Below are positions 10,073-18,710 of a stretch of 64,000 nucleotides of DNA, piece by piece. Where the stretch lies: NCBI RefSeq assembly GCF_003387355.1, contig NZ_QUNH01000001.1, positions 1 through 64,000 of the forward strand, in the 5' to 3' direction. The notes below the pieces were generated by a model. That model ran no database searches. It was not told where the DNA came from and saw only the letters and a program-made list of their open reading frames with translations. Numbering within the stretch: position 1 is the first letter of the stretch; each line of letters starts with the position of its first letter. Both the position numbers and the translations under genes were made by a program. The stretch comes from Winogradskyella sediminis (GTDB lineage: Bacteria; Bacteroidota; Bacteroidia; Flavobacteriales; Flavobacteriaceae).

Positions 10073-10675
10073 TTGTCACTAAAAATTCAATTTTCAAACC
10101 ATGAAATGGAATGTGGTACTGACGAAGCTGGGCGTGGTTGTTTGGCTGGCCCAGTAACAGCTGCTGCTGTGATTTTACCAAACTCATTTAAAAATAAAAT
10201 ATTAAATGATTCCAAACAGCTTTCAGAAAAAAACAGAAACTTTCTGAGGCCTCTTATAGAAGAGTCTAGTATTTCCTTTGGTGTACAGCATATTTTTGAA
10301 CCTGAAATTGACACGATCAATATACTAAACGCCTCCATAAAAGCGATGCACGGATCAATTGAGGCCTTAAAGATGATGCCTGAATTTATTATCGTCGATG
10401 GTAACAGATTTAAACCTTATAAAAACATTCCTCATCAGACTATCATTAAAGGCGATAGTAAGTTTATGAGTATTGCCGCTGCTTCTGTATTAGCAAAAAC
10501 CTACAGAGACGAGTACATGGAAAAAATACACGAAGAATTTCCGATGTACAATTGGAAAAAAAACAAGGGCTATCCAACCAAAGAACATCGAGCTGCAATT
10601 AAAGCATACGGCATAACCAAATATCACAGAAAATCATTTAGATTATTACCTGAGCAATACAAATTGGATATATAA
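10073..10675 (+). CDS. rnhB: Ribonuclease HII
   Basis: 200 residues. It cleaves the RNA strand of RNA-DNA hybrids and starts removal of misincorporated ribonucleotides. The type II signature is clear: [14 protein letters not shown] (Asp17, Glu18) at the N-terminus, then [31 protein letters not shown] and the C-terminal [11 protein letters not shown]. Start codon TTG at 10073 gives the expected short lead before the first catalytic Asp. The nearby ATG at 10068 is out of frame and stops after four codons. The length is normal for bacterial RNase HII. It is transcribed away from the SusCD locus. Confidence 0.96.
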   Translation: MSLKIQFSNHEMECGTDEAGRGCLAGPVTAAAVILPNSFKNKILNDSKQLSEKNRNFLRPLIEESSISFGVQHIFEPEIDTINILNASIKAMHGSIEALKMMPEFIIVDGNRFKPYKNIPHQTIIKGDSKFMSIAAASVLAKTYRDEYMEKIHEEFPMYNWKKNKGYPTKEHRAAIKAYGITKYHRKSFRLLPEQYKLDI

Positions 10676-10680
10676 CTTTT

Positions 10681-10688
10681 TATATTTG
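10681..10688 (+). promoter_or_regulatory. Candidate -7 box for the 10709 lipoprotein gene
   Basis: TATATTTG matches TAnnTTTG exactly and lies 20 bases before the start codon. A TTG at 10664-10666 is 14 bases upstream, closer than the usual spacing, so the -33 assignment is doubtful. Confidence 0.4.
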
Positions 10689-10708
10689 TAAATTAAATTC
10701 TCAATCTA

Positions 10709-13060
10709 ATGAAGCGACTTGGTTTTTTATTGATATTTCTCACCTTAGTATTGGCCTGTCAAAAAGACTACAACAAAACCAAACGACCTTACAATTATAT
10801 TCCAGTAAATACCTCAGCCGTTATCCAAGTTAATGAGTTGAATGATTTTATTAAAAGTATTGAAAATAACGACGTACTTTCTGGCCTATATAATAAGGAG
10901 TTAAAAGACGCCTCGATATTTCTTAATCACTTTAACACTACGCAACCCATATATATTGCTTTCAAAGATTCTAACTATCTTATTTTCACTAAAAATGATA
11001 GCACACTATTTACCTTAGACGCTGTTAATAATGTTATTTCAAAAACATTAGCTAATTCGAACATTGAAGAAACCCAAATAGACTCTACTAAACTTTACCA
11101 CAAAAATATTGGAAACACGTTTGCGGGCTCAAACAATTTAGATCTTTTAGAAAACGTCAAAGCTGAAAACGAAAGCACCACAATTAGCAATTTAATAGAA
11201 ACTACAGATAAAAAATCAGTAGCATCAATTCTTTTTAAATCAGAAGCTAATAACTATTCGCAATTATTATTTTCGGATTTTGTTAACCAAGGGAATTCCA
11301 ACTTTACCATATTAGATTTTGAATACACAAAAAATGGATTAAGCTACAATGGGATTTTAACCTCAAAAGACTCCACATCAAATCACTTAGATTCCTTTAA
11401 AAATACAATACCACAAAAAATAAACACTCCATCTATAGCACCGGAAAAAACAAGCTCCTTATTGAGTATTAGTTTTGATGATTATTCAGTGTTTAACATC
11501 AATAACCTAAAAACCGATAGTACAACTACACAGAAAGAAAGTTTTTTAAACTATACCAATGAAATCGCTTTAATTGACAACGTCTTGGCTCTACATTCAT
11601 TAGACCCCAACTTAATATTAGAATCTATTGAAGACAAAACACTTTCAGAGACATTTAGAGATATCGATATTTATGAATTTGGTGATTCCGATATTTTCAA
11701 GTCCTTTTTAAAACCATTTATAAGCTTTGAAAACGCAAATTTCTTTACGGTTTTTGAAAACTTCATTGTGTTTTCAAGTTCCTCTGAAACGCTTAAATCA
11801 GTTCTTACTGACGCCCTAAATAGCAAAACTCTTGCTAATTCAGATGCCTTTAAAAACATTAAAGATCAACTAAGTGACGAGGCCTCCTTATTTATATTTA
11901 AAAATTCTGAAAAATTAGCTGATATTTTAGAAAAACCAATGAACGGTTATAATGCCAATGCCGTACAGTTTATACATGAAAATCATTATACACACATTAA
12001 CGGCATCATTCAGAAATTCAAAAAAAGAGCTGCCTCAAATTCGGTGTCTGAAGCCTTTACGACCTCACTTAATTCTACATTATTGACAGCACCACAAGTT
12101 GTAAAAAATCATGTAACAAAATCACATGATATTGTTGTCCAAGATGTCAATAACATGTTATATCTAATTTCAAGTACTGGAAACATTCTATGGAAAAAAC
12201 AACTTCACGGACAAGTTTTAGGAAACATAGAGCAAATAGACATGTATAAAAATGGTAGGTTACAACTAGTATTTGCAACCCCTAACCGACTCTACGTTTT
12301 AGATCGAAACGGTAATGATGTTGCTCCGTTTCCATTAAAATTTAATGACGCAATTACGCAACCACTTTCCGTTTTCGATTATGACAAGCGTAAAAATTAT
12401 AGGCTACTTGTAACCCAAGGAAAACATTTACTAATGTACAATGCCAAAGGACAATCTGTTAATGGATTTAAGTATAAAAACAATAGTGCTAATATTATTA
12501 CACAACCTAAACATTATAGAATTGGCTCTAAAGATTATATAGTATTTGGTGCTGGTGAAGGTCTAAAAATCTTAAACAGGCAAGGTGCTGTTAGGGTATC
12601 AGTTAACGACAAGATTCACTTTACTGATAACGAGATTTATTTATACCAAAATAAATTTACCACAACCAACAAACTTGGACAGCTTACTCAAGTAGATACA
12701 AAAGGTAAAATCACGACAAAAAACTTAGACCTTACAGACAAACACCATATTACAACAACGAGTAAAACCTTAGTTTCGCTAAGAGATAATAGATTAATAA
12801 TTAAATCTAGGACTCTAGATTTAGATTACGGAGAATATACTGAGCCGAGAATATTCTATTTAAATGACAAAATTTATGTTACAACAACAGATTTACAATC
12901 AAAAAAGGTATATCTTTTTGATAGTCAAGCCAAATCCATACCTAATTTTCCGGTTTTTGGCACGGCACCAGCAGTGCTAGAAAAACTTGATAACGAACGC
13001 GGCTTAGAGCTTATTACGCAAAGTGACGATAATACTATTGTGGTTTACAAACTACATTAA
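10709..13060 (+). CDS. Large lipoprotein with a C-terminal propeller-like domain, function unknown
   Basis: 783 residues, lipobox in FLTLVLACQKDY. The N-terminal 470 residues begin YIPVNTSAVIQVNEL and contain repeated 'SIFIFKNS' type strands resembling self-assessment domains of DUF3352-like proteins, but I cannot assign a family. From about residue 470 there are PQQ/WD-like repeats (VVQDVNNMLYLISSTGNILW, LYVLDRNGNDVAPFPLKF, IFYLNDKIYVTTTDLQSK, GLELITQSDDNTIVVYKL) that suggest an incomplete beta-propeller. Export to the outer membrane or periplasm is likely. It follows rnhB by 33 bases on the same strand, with a candidate promoter of its own. Confidence 0.65.
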   Translation: MKRLGFLLIFLTLVLACQKDYNKTKRPYNYIPVNTSAVIQVNELNDFIKSIENNDVLSGLYNKELKDASIFLNHFNTTQPIYIAFKDSNYLIFTKNDSTLFTLDAVNNVISKTLANSNIEETQIDSTKLYHKNIGNTFAGSNNLDLLENVKAENESTTISNLIETTDKKSVASILFKSEANNYSQLLFSDFVNQGNSNFTILDFEYTKNGLSYNGILTSKDSTSNHLDSFKNTIPQKINTPSIAPEKTSSLLSISFDDYSVFNINNLKTDSTTTQKESFLNYTNEIALIDNVLALHSLDPNLILESIEDKTLSETFRDIDIYEFGDSDIFKSFLKPFISFENANFFTVFENFIVFSSSSETLKSVLTDALNSKTLANSDAFKNIKDQLSDEASLFIFKNSEKLADILEKPMNGYNANAVQFIHENHYTHINGIIQKFKKRAASNSVSEAFTTSLNSTLLTAPQVVKNHVTKSHDIVVQDVNNMLYLISSTGNILWKKQLHGQVLGNIEQIDMYKNGRLQLVFATPNRLYVLDRNGNDVAPFPLKFNDAITQPLSVFDYDKRKNYRLLVTQGKHLLMYNAKGQSVNGFKYKNNSANIITQPKHYRIGSKDYIVFGAGEGLKILNRQGAVRVSVNDKIHFTDNEIYLYQNKFTTTNKLGQLTQVDTKGKITTKNLDLTDKHHITTTSKTLVSLRDNRLIIKSRTLDLDYGEYTEPRIFYLNDKIYVTTTDLQSKKVYLFDSQAKSIPNFPVFGTAPAVLEKLDNERGLELITQSDDNTIVVYKLH

Positions 13061-13150
13061 ACACGCAACTATTTTAGTATCATTTTCATTCAAAATAAGA
13101 GCATTGTTTTGTAGTATTGTAAATTCAAAATTTAGATTACATTTTTAAAC

Positions 13151-14200
13151 ATGATAAAACGACAAAAAGCCTCTTTAAAAAGCTGTATCATTCACAAAGT
13201 AGGGAACAAATTTAACGGTACAAAAAATGCCTTTTCAGACGCTATTGTAAATTTTGATGAAGCCACTTATAATTTAATGCTTCCTTACCTTTTAAAACCA
13301 TTTGTAAGTGTTGCTGAAAGCTATCGTTTTCATCATCATAGTGATGTAGGTCTTAATGAAATTAACACCTATAGTGACCAATTATTTAAAGATGATGCGG
13401 ACTTTGTAGATATCTCTAAACATATAGTTACGCATTTGTTTGAGCAAAGTAATTCTGCTCAAATTAAAACTGGAGATGTCCTTATTTGTCATTTTGAAAA
13501 CATTCAATACGAAGACTATTTTACAGATGCTATTGGCATATTTAAAATTGAAAATAAGACTGAGTTTTTCCAAACCTATTTAGAAGACAACAACTATGAC
13601 ATTTTGGTTCAAAAAGGTATACAAGCCAAAAAAGTAGATAAAGGTTGTTTAATCTTAAATACTTCTGATATGGAAGGCAAAATTGTCTTTAGTGTAGATA
13701 ATAACACTTACGACACACAGTATTGGATAAAAAGCTTTCTAAACATCAGTTATCCAGACGATAGCAATCAGCACACTAAGAATTGCATAGAACTGTGTAG
13801 AGAGTTTTCTAAAGAGGTGCTTCAGCCCAATTTTGGAGGTCAAGAACAAAGTTATTTTTTAGCAAAAACAGTAGATTTTTTTAAAGAAAATGAAATTGTT
13901 AATATCGAAACATTTAAAGAAGAGGTCTTTGATGAAGAAGATCAAATACAACTGTTTGAAGATTATAAAAAAATATACGAAACTGACAATAAAGTACTCA
14001 TTAGAAACCAGTTTGATGTTTCAGAAATCGCCTTAAAAAAGCAAAAACAAAAAATTAAAACTGAAATAAAACTGGACACCAATATTCAAATTAAACTAGA
14101 TGTTGATGCACCTGATGCTTCTGCAGAATACCTAGAACGCGGTTATGACGAAGAGAAAAAGATGCATTATTATAAGGTCTTTTTTAATGACGAGTCTTAA
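13151..14200 (+). CDS. Nucleoid-associated protein, NdpA family
   Basis: 349 residues resembling the 37-kDa nucleoid-associated protein family (YejK/NdpA). Evidence is the N-terminal block LKSCIIHKVGNKFNG, the central KTGDVLICHFENIQYEDYFTDAIGIFKIENKTEFF, the ILNTSDMEGKIVFSVD stretch and the C-terminal HYYKVFFND. There is no signal peptide, so it is cytoplasmic. The family binds DNA. Its precise role is unclear, though some members have been proposed to occur near mobile or defence loci. Here the neighbours are ordinary housekeeping genes. The preceding sequence is AT-rich and no clean promoter was found. Confidence 0.8.
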   Translation: MIKRQKASLKSCIIHKVGNKFNGTKNAFSDAIVNFDEATYNLMLPYLLKPFVSVAESYRFHHHSDVGLNEINTYSDQLFKDDADFVDISKHIVTHLFEQSNSAQIKTGDVLICHFENIQYEDYFTDAIGIFKIENKTEFFQTYLEDNNYDILVQKGIQAKKVDKGCLILNTSDMEGKIVFSVDNNTYDTQYWIKSFLNISYPDDSNQHTKNCIELCREFSKEVLQPNFGGQEQSYFLAKTVDFFKENEIVNIETFKEEVFDEEDQIQLFEDYKKIYETDNKVLIRNQFDVSEIALKKQKQKIKTEIKLDTNIQIKLDVDAPDASAEYLERGYDEEKKMHYYKVFFNDES

Positions 14201-14242
14201 CTTCAGCAGTTTAATAACTATCCCTGAACACCATTTCCTTTA

Positions 14243-14941
14243 TTAAACAAAATCAGCTTTAAAAAGTACACTAAAATGTTTTAATATTTTAGCTTTAATT
14301 TCGGATTCGTCTACATGTTTAATTCCTAACTCATTATTTAAAGAAGTTACTGCCTTGCCTTTGATGCCACAAGGGATAATATTATCAAAATAACCTAAAT
14401 CAGCATTAACATTTAAGGCAAATCCATGCATAGTAACCCAACGACTTGCACGGACTCCCATGGCGCAAATTTTTCGAGCAAATGGTGTCCCTACATCTAA
14501 CCACACCCCTGTTTCACCTGGACTACGCTCCGTTTTTAGTCCGTATTCCTTTAAGGTGAGAATAATGACTTCCTCTAAAAAGCGCAAATACTTATGAATA
14601 TCTGTAAAGAAATTATCTAAATCTAGAATAGGATAACCTACAATCTGACCAGGTCCGTGATAGGTAATATCTCCACCTCTATTAATTTTGTAAAACGTAG
14701 CACCTTTCTCTGCTAATTGCGCTTTAGAAAGTAATAAATTAGACTCATCTCCACTTTTGCCTAAAGTATAGACATGAGGATGCTCTACAAATAGAAAATG
14801 GTTATCGGTTTCTAATCCAGCATCCTCTCTTCTATTTTTTATTTTGGTGTCTAAAATGGCTTTAAAAAGCATTTCTTGGTAATCCCAAGTAGCTTTAAAA
14901 TCTTTTATCCCTATATCTTGAAGTTGTATCCTCTTATTCAA
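14243..14941 (-). CDS. lipB: Lipoyl(octanoyl) transferase
   Basis: 232 residues. It moves octanoate from acyl carrier protein to lipoyl domains such as those of pyruvate dehydrogenase, 2-oxoglutarate dehydrogenase and the BCKDH E2 encoded later in this window. Family motifs are HPHVYTLGKSG, RGGDITYHGPGQIVGYP and the C-terminal block with the catalytic Cys191 (FDNIIPCGIKGKAVTSL); the active-site Lys157 (ARKICAMGV) is also present. It starts 3 bases after the stop of the upstream lipoprotein gene, so the two are cotranscribed. Confidence 0.95.
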   Translation of the reverse strand: MNKRIQLQDIGIKDFKATWDYQEMLFKAILDTKIKNRREDAGLETDNHFLFVEHPHVYTLGKSGDESNLLLSKAQLAEKGATFYKINRGGDITYHGPGQIVGYPILDLDNFFTDIHKYLRFLEEVIILTLKEYGLKTERSPGETGVWLDVGTPFARKICAMGVRASRWVTMHGFALNVNADLGYFDNIIPCGIKGKAVTSLNNELGIKHVDESEIKAKILKHFSVLFKADFV

Positions 14942-14944
14942 ACC

Positions 14945-15736
14945 TTAATCTTCTAACACTATATTTAAATTCATTGAGGTCACATCTTGTTTTAGGTCAC
15001 TCCAACCAATTTTATATGTCACCTTTTTTCCATCTTCAGAAATTATAGCATTTTCATTAGAAACGGATTTTACACGTTTAGGAAAGCTATAAACGAGTGT
15101 ATAGTACGACGAAGAAAACATCTCTTCAAATTGCGTCGCAAAATCACTTTTATCAGTTACAGTCGACTCATGCTCATCAGTTTTATTTTGCTCTGCCACA
15201 GCATTGGGCATATACCGTCTAAAAGCACCATCTTTAAAGGTATAAACAACCTTATCGACTTTGGTTAATTCATCTAATTGATTATCTGGTACGTTAGATT
15301 CATTACTACCAATAGCTTTTGCTATTCCCATAGCTTCGTCTACTCTTTCATTTATATTTTCTAATTCCGAAACCGTCTTAAATGATTTGTTTATTGCAAT
15401 TTCAAACACATCATTTTCTACATCCATGTGTACTCTCATAGACATACCTTTAAGGTTTTCTAATTTAGACCGTTGAGCTTCTGAAAGTGTAGCAATACTG
15501 TCTTTATAATTTTCAAATAAGTCATTAAACACCACTGTAGTATCAACTTTTTCTTCGTTCATAAACGCTTCATTTGCACCAGGACTATTTTCACTAGCGT
15601 AATTCATTAAGGGAGTTAAGTCAAAAGATGACCTGTACTCGCCACTCATATCATTATTAAAAACAATAGACTCTGTAACACTACAGCTTGTGAAAAAGGT
15701 TGCTATAACAAATAATATAATTAGATTTTTTATCAC
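14945..15736 (-). CDS. Predicted lipoprotein, function unknown
   Basis: About 263 residues beginning MIKNLIILFVIATFFTSCSV, a good lipoprotein signal. The mature part is mixed alpha/beta with no recognised domain. I chose a GTG start at 15736. A longer reading from a TTG at 15763 is rejected because that codon overlaps a perfect -7 promoter box at 15761-15768, so it would not be on the transcript. It is the first gene of a two-gene unit with lipB, 3 bases apart. The family appears flavobacterial, and the lipB linkage may be only positional. Confidence 0.65.
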   Translation of the reverse strand: MIKNLIILFVIATFFTSCSVTESIVFNNDMSGEYRSSFDLTPLMNYASENSPGANEAFMNEEKVDTTVVFNDLFENYKDSIATLSEAQRSKLENLKGMSMRVHMDVENDVFEIAINKSFKTVSELENINERVDEAMGIAKAIGSNESNVPDNQLDELTKVDKVVYTFKDGAFRRYMPNAVAEQNKTDEHESTVTDKSDFATQFEEMFSSSYYTLVYSFPKRVKSVSNENAIISEDGKKVTYKIGWSDLKQDVTSMNLNIVLED

Positions 15737-15760
15737 TACTTTTTGGGCTATATTAAAGCG

Positions 15761-15768
15761 CAAAGGTA
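15761..15768 (-). promoter_or_regulatory. Bacteroidota -7 box for the lipoprotein-lipB unit
   Basis: On the minus strand this reads TACCTTTG, an exact match to TAnnTTTG. It sets transcription start near 15755 and so decides the start codon of the downstream lipoprotein gene. Confidence 0.5.
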
Positions 15769-15774
15769 GTGATT

Positions 15775-15933
15775 TTATCGCTCAGGATTATTCAATATAA
15801 CTAGTGCCGCAATAACGCCTGGCACCCAACCGCAAAGCCACAGTAAAAACGTAATTAAAATAGAACCACAACCTTTATCTAAGACAGCTAAAGGCGGACA
15901 AATAATTGAAAGGATAACACGCCAGATACTCAT
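15775..15933 (-). CDS. YqaE/Pmp3 family small membrane protein
   Basis: 52 residues: MSIWRVILSIICPPLAVLD, then KGCGSILITFLLWLCGWVPGVIAALVILNN. This is the two-helix hydrophobic Pmp3/YqaE family, associated with membrane potential and salt or cold stress. I place the start at the ATG at 15933, which matches the family's short N-terminus, rather than 48 bases upstream. It reads towards the lipoprotein gene, but the promoter of that gene lies between its stop and the next start. Confidence 0.88.
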   Translation of the reverse strand: MSIWRVILSIICPPLAVLDKGCGSILITFLLWLCGWVPGVIAALVILNNPER

Positions 15934-16044
15934 AATTTGTTTGATGATTTGATGTATTAATAGGACGTTTTTTATACACAAATGTTACATTTTTTTATAA
16001 ATTCATTATATTGAAATCAGAATTAAATTATGTAGTTTCGTTCC

Positions 16045-17100
16045 ATGCGAATAAAAATACTTTTCGTTTTATTAATTATTACTTCGGTTTGCAAGGCACA
16101 ATATTCATTTTCGGGCTATACCAATCCTGAAGAATGGGATAAATCCGTATACCTTTCTATTGTTGAAGATTATAGAAAAATGAACGGTGTTTATGCAGAA
16201 CAAATAATAGCAAAAACCACAGCAGATGACTCCGGTTTTTTTGAATTTGACGGCAATATGCTAGACAATGAAAACCGTATTTATCGCATTCATGTGGACA
16301 AATGTTCAGTTAATCAACAAAGCATTAATCACTTTAATGGTCATTGTAACGACAGCGAAGCCCTTTTATTTATTGCTAAAAACACAGATACTCTAAAGCT
16401 TCCATTCTCATTTGGCAATCAAGTATTCTGTAAAGTAAAATCGAATAATCCTAAAGCAAATGCTTTTTTGAAAATCGATTCATTAAAAAACGAAATGCGC
16501 TTTGCTTACAGCGAATTTAGAAGTGAAGCCAACCGAAAACTCAACAATAAAAAATGGTTTCATACACTTCAAAATTTTGGAGCTACCTTAAATGAACCCA
16601 TCGCAGAACTTTATATTTACGCTTATTTATCTGATAGAAGCAGTGATTTACACAATTATTATGTTGAAGATTTAAAGCACAACAATTATTATGATCAATT
16701 AAAAACACGATTAGAAGAGAGATACCCTAACGCTTCATATACCAAACAATATCTTAACGAATTGGAATCAGATCGCTATATGTTGTCTGCATATCATGGT
16801 GCAAAAACATCTCATTGGAGCATATTGCTCTATTCCATTTTGGGAGTATCCATTTGTATTAATCTATTTTTTGTTTATCGCTTATGGAAACGTAACACTT
16901 CTAAAATTGATGAACTAAAAGCAAAATTATCTAAACAAGAACAAGTAGTTTTAGAACATTTACTCTTAGATAAAACTAATAAAGATATTGCTGAATCTCT
17001 TTTTCTAAGTGTAAGCACAGTAAAAACTCATACTCATAACATTTATAAGAAATTAAATGTACAATCTAGAAACGATGCAAAATCTCTGTTTACCAAGTAA
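16045..17100 (+). CDS. Membrane-anchored LuxR-type transcriptional regulator
   Basis: 351 residues. A signal peptide (MRIKILFVLLIITSVCKA) precedes an exported region of about 230 residues. One transmembrane helix follows near residues 255-275 (SILLYSILGVSICINLFFVY), then a short linker and a C-terminal LuxR helix-turn-helix (LSKQEQVVLEHLLLDKTNKDIAESLFLSVSTVKTHTHNIYKKLNVQSR). The layout implies a one-component sensor with an outside sensing domain and a cytoplasmic DNA-binding tail. This topology is common in Bacteroidota. No sensor ligand can be inferred. The DUF1573 gene follows on the same strand after a 109-base gap. Confidence 0.85.
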   Translation: MRIKILFVLLIITSVCKAQYSFSGYTNPEEWDKSVYLSIVEDYRKMNGVYAEQIIAKTTADDSGFFEFDGNMLDNENRIYRIHVDKCSVNQQSINHFNGHCNDSEALLFIAKNTDTLKLPFSFGNQVFCKVKSNNPKANAFLKIDSLKNEMRFAYSEFRSEANRKLNNKKWFHTLQNFGATLNEPIAELYIYAYLSDRSSDLHNYYVEDLKHNNYYDQLKTRLEERYPNASYTKQYLNELESDRYMLSAYHGAKTSHWSILLYSILGVSICINLFFVYRLWKRNTSKIDELKAKLSKQEQVVLEHLLLDKTNKDIAESLFLSVSTVKTHTHNIYKKLNVQSRNDAKSLFTK

Positions 17101-17209
17101 TTACAAAATTCAACCTTGGTACTAGTACCGATTTCCAACCTTCTTTCTTCATATTTTTCAGCATTAAGATAGATGTTTGCTTTCATATTAATTATTAAAT
17201 TTTTTTATT

Positions 17210-17617
17210 ATGAAACGTACATTCAGCATGAGTATTATTTTAATCTTAGCACTTAGTTTTTTCAACGCTGCACCCAAAGAAGTCGGTAAAAGTGACGTCA
17301 AAGTTGCCGTTTTAAAATTTAAGACTGAAGTTATAGATTACGGCACCATTGTTCAAAATTCGGAAGGTCATCGCCTATTTACATTTACCAATACAGGAGA
17401 CGCTCCTTTGGTAATTACCAAAGTAAAAACGAGCTGTGGTTGTACCGTTCCTAACTATTCAAAAGCTCCAGTACTTCCCGGTAAAACTGGAGAAATAAAC
17501 ATTAAATACGATACTAACCGACTAGGTGCATTTACCAAAACTATAACGGTTATGTCTAACGCGGATGGTGGTAACAAAATCTTAAAAATTAAAGGGAATA
17601 TTGTCGCTTCTCTATAG
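17210..17617 (+). CDS. DUF1573 domain protein
   Basis: 135 residues with a signal peptide and one DUF1573/ASPM-SPD-2-Hydin-like immunoglobulin fold: FKTEVIDYGTIVQNSEGHRLFTFTNTGDAPLVITKVKTSCGCTVPNYSKAPVLPGKTGEINIKYD in outline. The 'SCGCT' element and 'TGEI.I.YD' strand are diagnostic. Exported, periplasmic or surface. Function unknown. Confidence 0.88.
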   Translation: MKRTFSMSIILILALSFFNAAPKEVGKSDVKVAVLKFKTEVIDYGTIVQNSEGHRLFTFTNTGDAPLVITKVKTSCGCTVPNYSKAPVLPGKTGEINIKYDTNRLGAFTKTITVMSNADGGNKILKIKGNIVASL

Positions 17618-17736
17618 TAGCATACTTTCCGTTGTTGGGCTGAGCGTCGTTAAAAAAAACAAATCGTTTACATAGCAACATTAGATATAACTGCGCTTAT
17701 CTCAACACATTTACCTACCATTAAACCCTGTATAAT

Positions 17737-18627
17737 ATGAAAACAACCACATTAGCAATTATTGCAGCACTTGCTTTTCTATTTCAAATGAGAGCACAAA
17801 CATTTAATAAAGAGGTCATTATTGATGGGCAAGCCCCTTACCTACTTGGAAAGATTGATAAACACGGCTTAGAAAGTAACAATTATCATTCTTGGTTTTC
17901 TACAAACTTTGAGGACTATAACGTTAATGACACTATCATTTCTTCTATCGCTCCCGAACTAAAGCACTATGACATCACTGTTTTTATGGGCACTTGGTGT
18001 GGAGATAGCAAACAAAACGTTCCTAAACTCTATAAAGTATTAGAAGCATGTAATTTTCCAATGGATCAACTTACCGTTGTGGCTGTTAGTAGAGCACCTA
18101 ATTTATATAAACAAAGTCCTCAACACGAAGAAGCCGGCTTAAACATTCATAGAGTACCAACCATTATTTTTTTCAAAGACGGAAAGGAAGTCAACCGCAT
18201 TGTAGAATATCCTATTCATTCGTTTGAAGAAGATATAGAGCAGATAATTACCAACACCAATTATAAGCCTAATTATCATATCGTCACAATTGTCAATGAT
18301 ATTCTTGAAGAGAAAGGAGTCAAAGGCTTATTGGGCAAACAGAAAAAACTGGTAAAACAATATAAAGAAATAGTGCAACATAGGTTTGAACTCAATACTT
18401 ATGGTTCTATTTTATATAACAAAAACCGTACAGAAGAAGCCATTGCTGTATACAGGTTAAACACAAAATTATTCCCAGAAGAACCGAGAACCTTTATGAG
18501 CTTGGCTAACACACTCGGTGCTACAAATAGAAAAGTAGATGCTATACAAGTATTAGAGCAAGCTCTCAAATTACATCCAGAGAACAGTGATTTGATAGAA
18601 AATATAGAGGTTATAAAATCAAACTAA
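17737..18627 (+). CDS. Exported thioredoxin-like protein with C-terminal TPR region
   Basis: 296 residues with a signal peptide (MKTTTLAIIAALAFLFQMRAQ). A thioredoxin fold covers about 75-170: FMGTWCGDSKQNVPKLYKVL, then a cis-proline region HRVPTIIFFKDGKEVNRI. The usual CxxC is replaced by WCGDS with a single Cys, so it is unlikely to be a dithiol oxidoreductase of the classical kind. The C-terminal third (about 215-296) has TPR-like helices (NRTEEAIAVYRLNTKLFPEEPRTFMSLANTLG). Probably periplasmic. Confidence 0.75.
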   Translation: MKTTTLAIIAALAFLFQMRAQTFNKEVIIDGQAPYLLGKIDKHGLESNNYHSWFSTNFEDYNVNDTIISSIAPELKHYDITVFMGTWCGDSKQNVPKLYKVLEACNFPMDQLTVVAVSRAPNLYKQSPQHEEAGLNIHRVPTIIFFKDGKEVNRIVEYPIHSFEEDIEQIITNTNYKPNYHIVTIVNDILEEKGVKGLLGKQKKLVKQYKEIVQHRFELNTYGSILYNKNRTEEAIAVYRLNTKLFPEEPRTFMSLANTLGATNRKVDAIQVLEQALKLHPENSDLIENIEVIKSN

Positions 18628-18657
18628 AAAGGAGCTCGTTAATTTTTGTAAAAAGTG

Positions 18658-18665
18658 TAATTTTG
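18658..18665 (+). promoter_or_regulatory. Candidate -7 box for lysS
   Basis: TAATTTTG fits TAnnTTTG exactly, 46 bases before the lysS start codon. The nearest TTG upstream is too close to be a normally spaced -33 element. Confidence 0.35.
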
Positions 18666-18710
18666 CATCTGCTTACTAAAAAACAAGTAAGTCGATAAAA
18701 ATTAATAAGA

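Noticed and set aside
15736..15763. Longer N-terminus for the lipoprotein at 14945 (TTG at 15763)
   Set aside because: The codon overlaps a perfect -7 promoter box and the signal peptide begins at the GTG at 15736.
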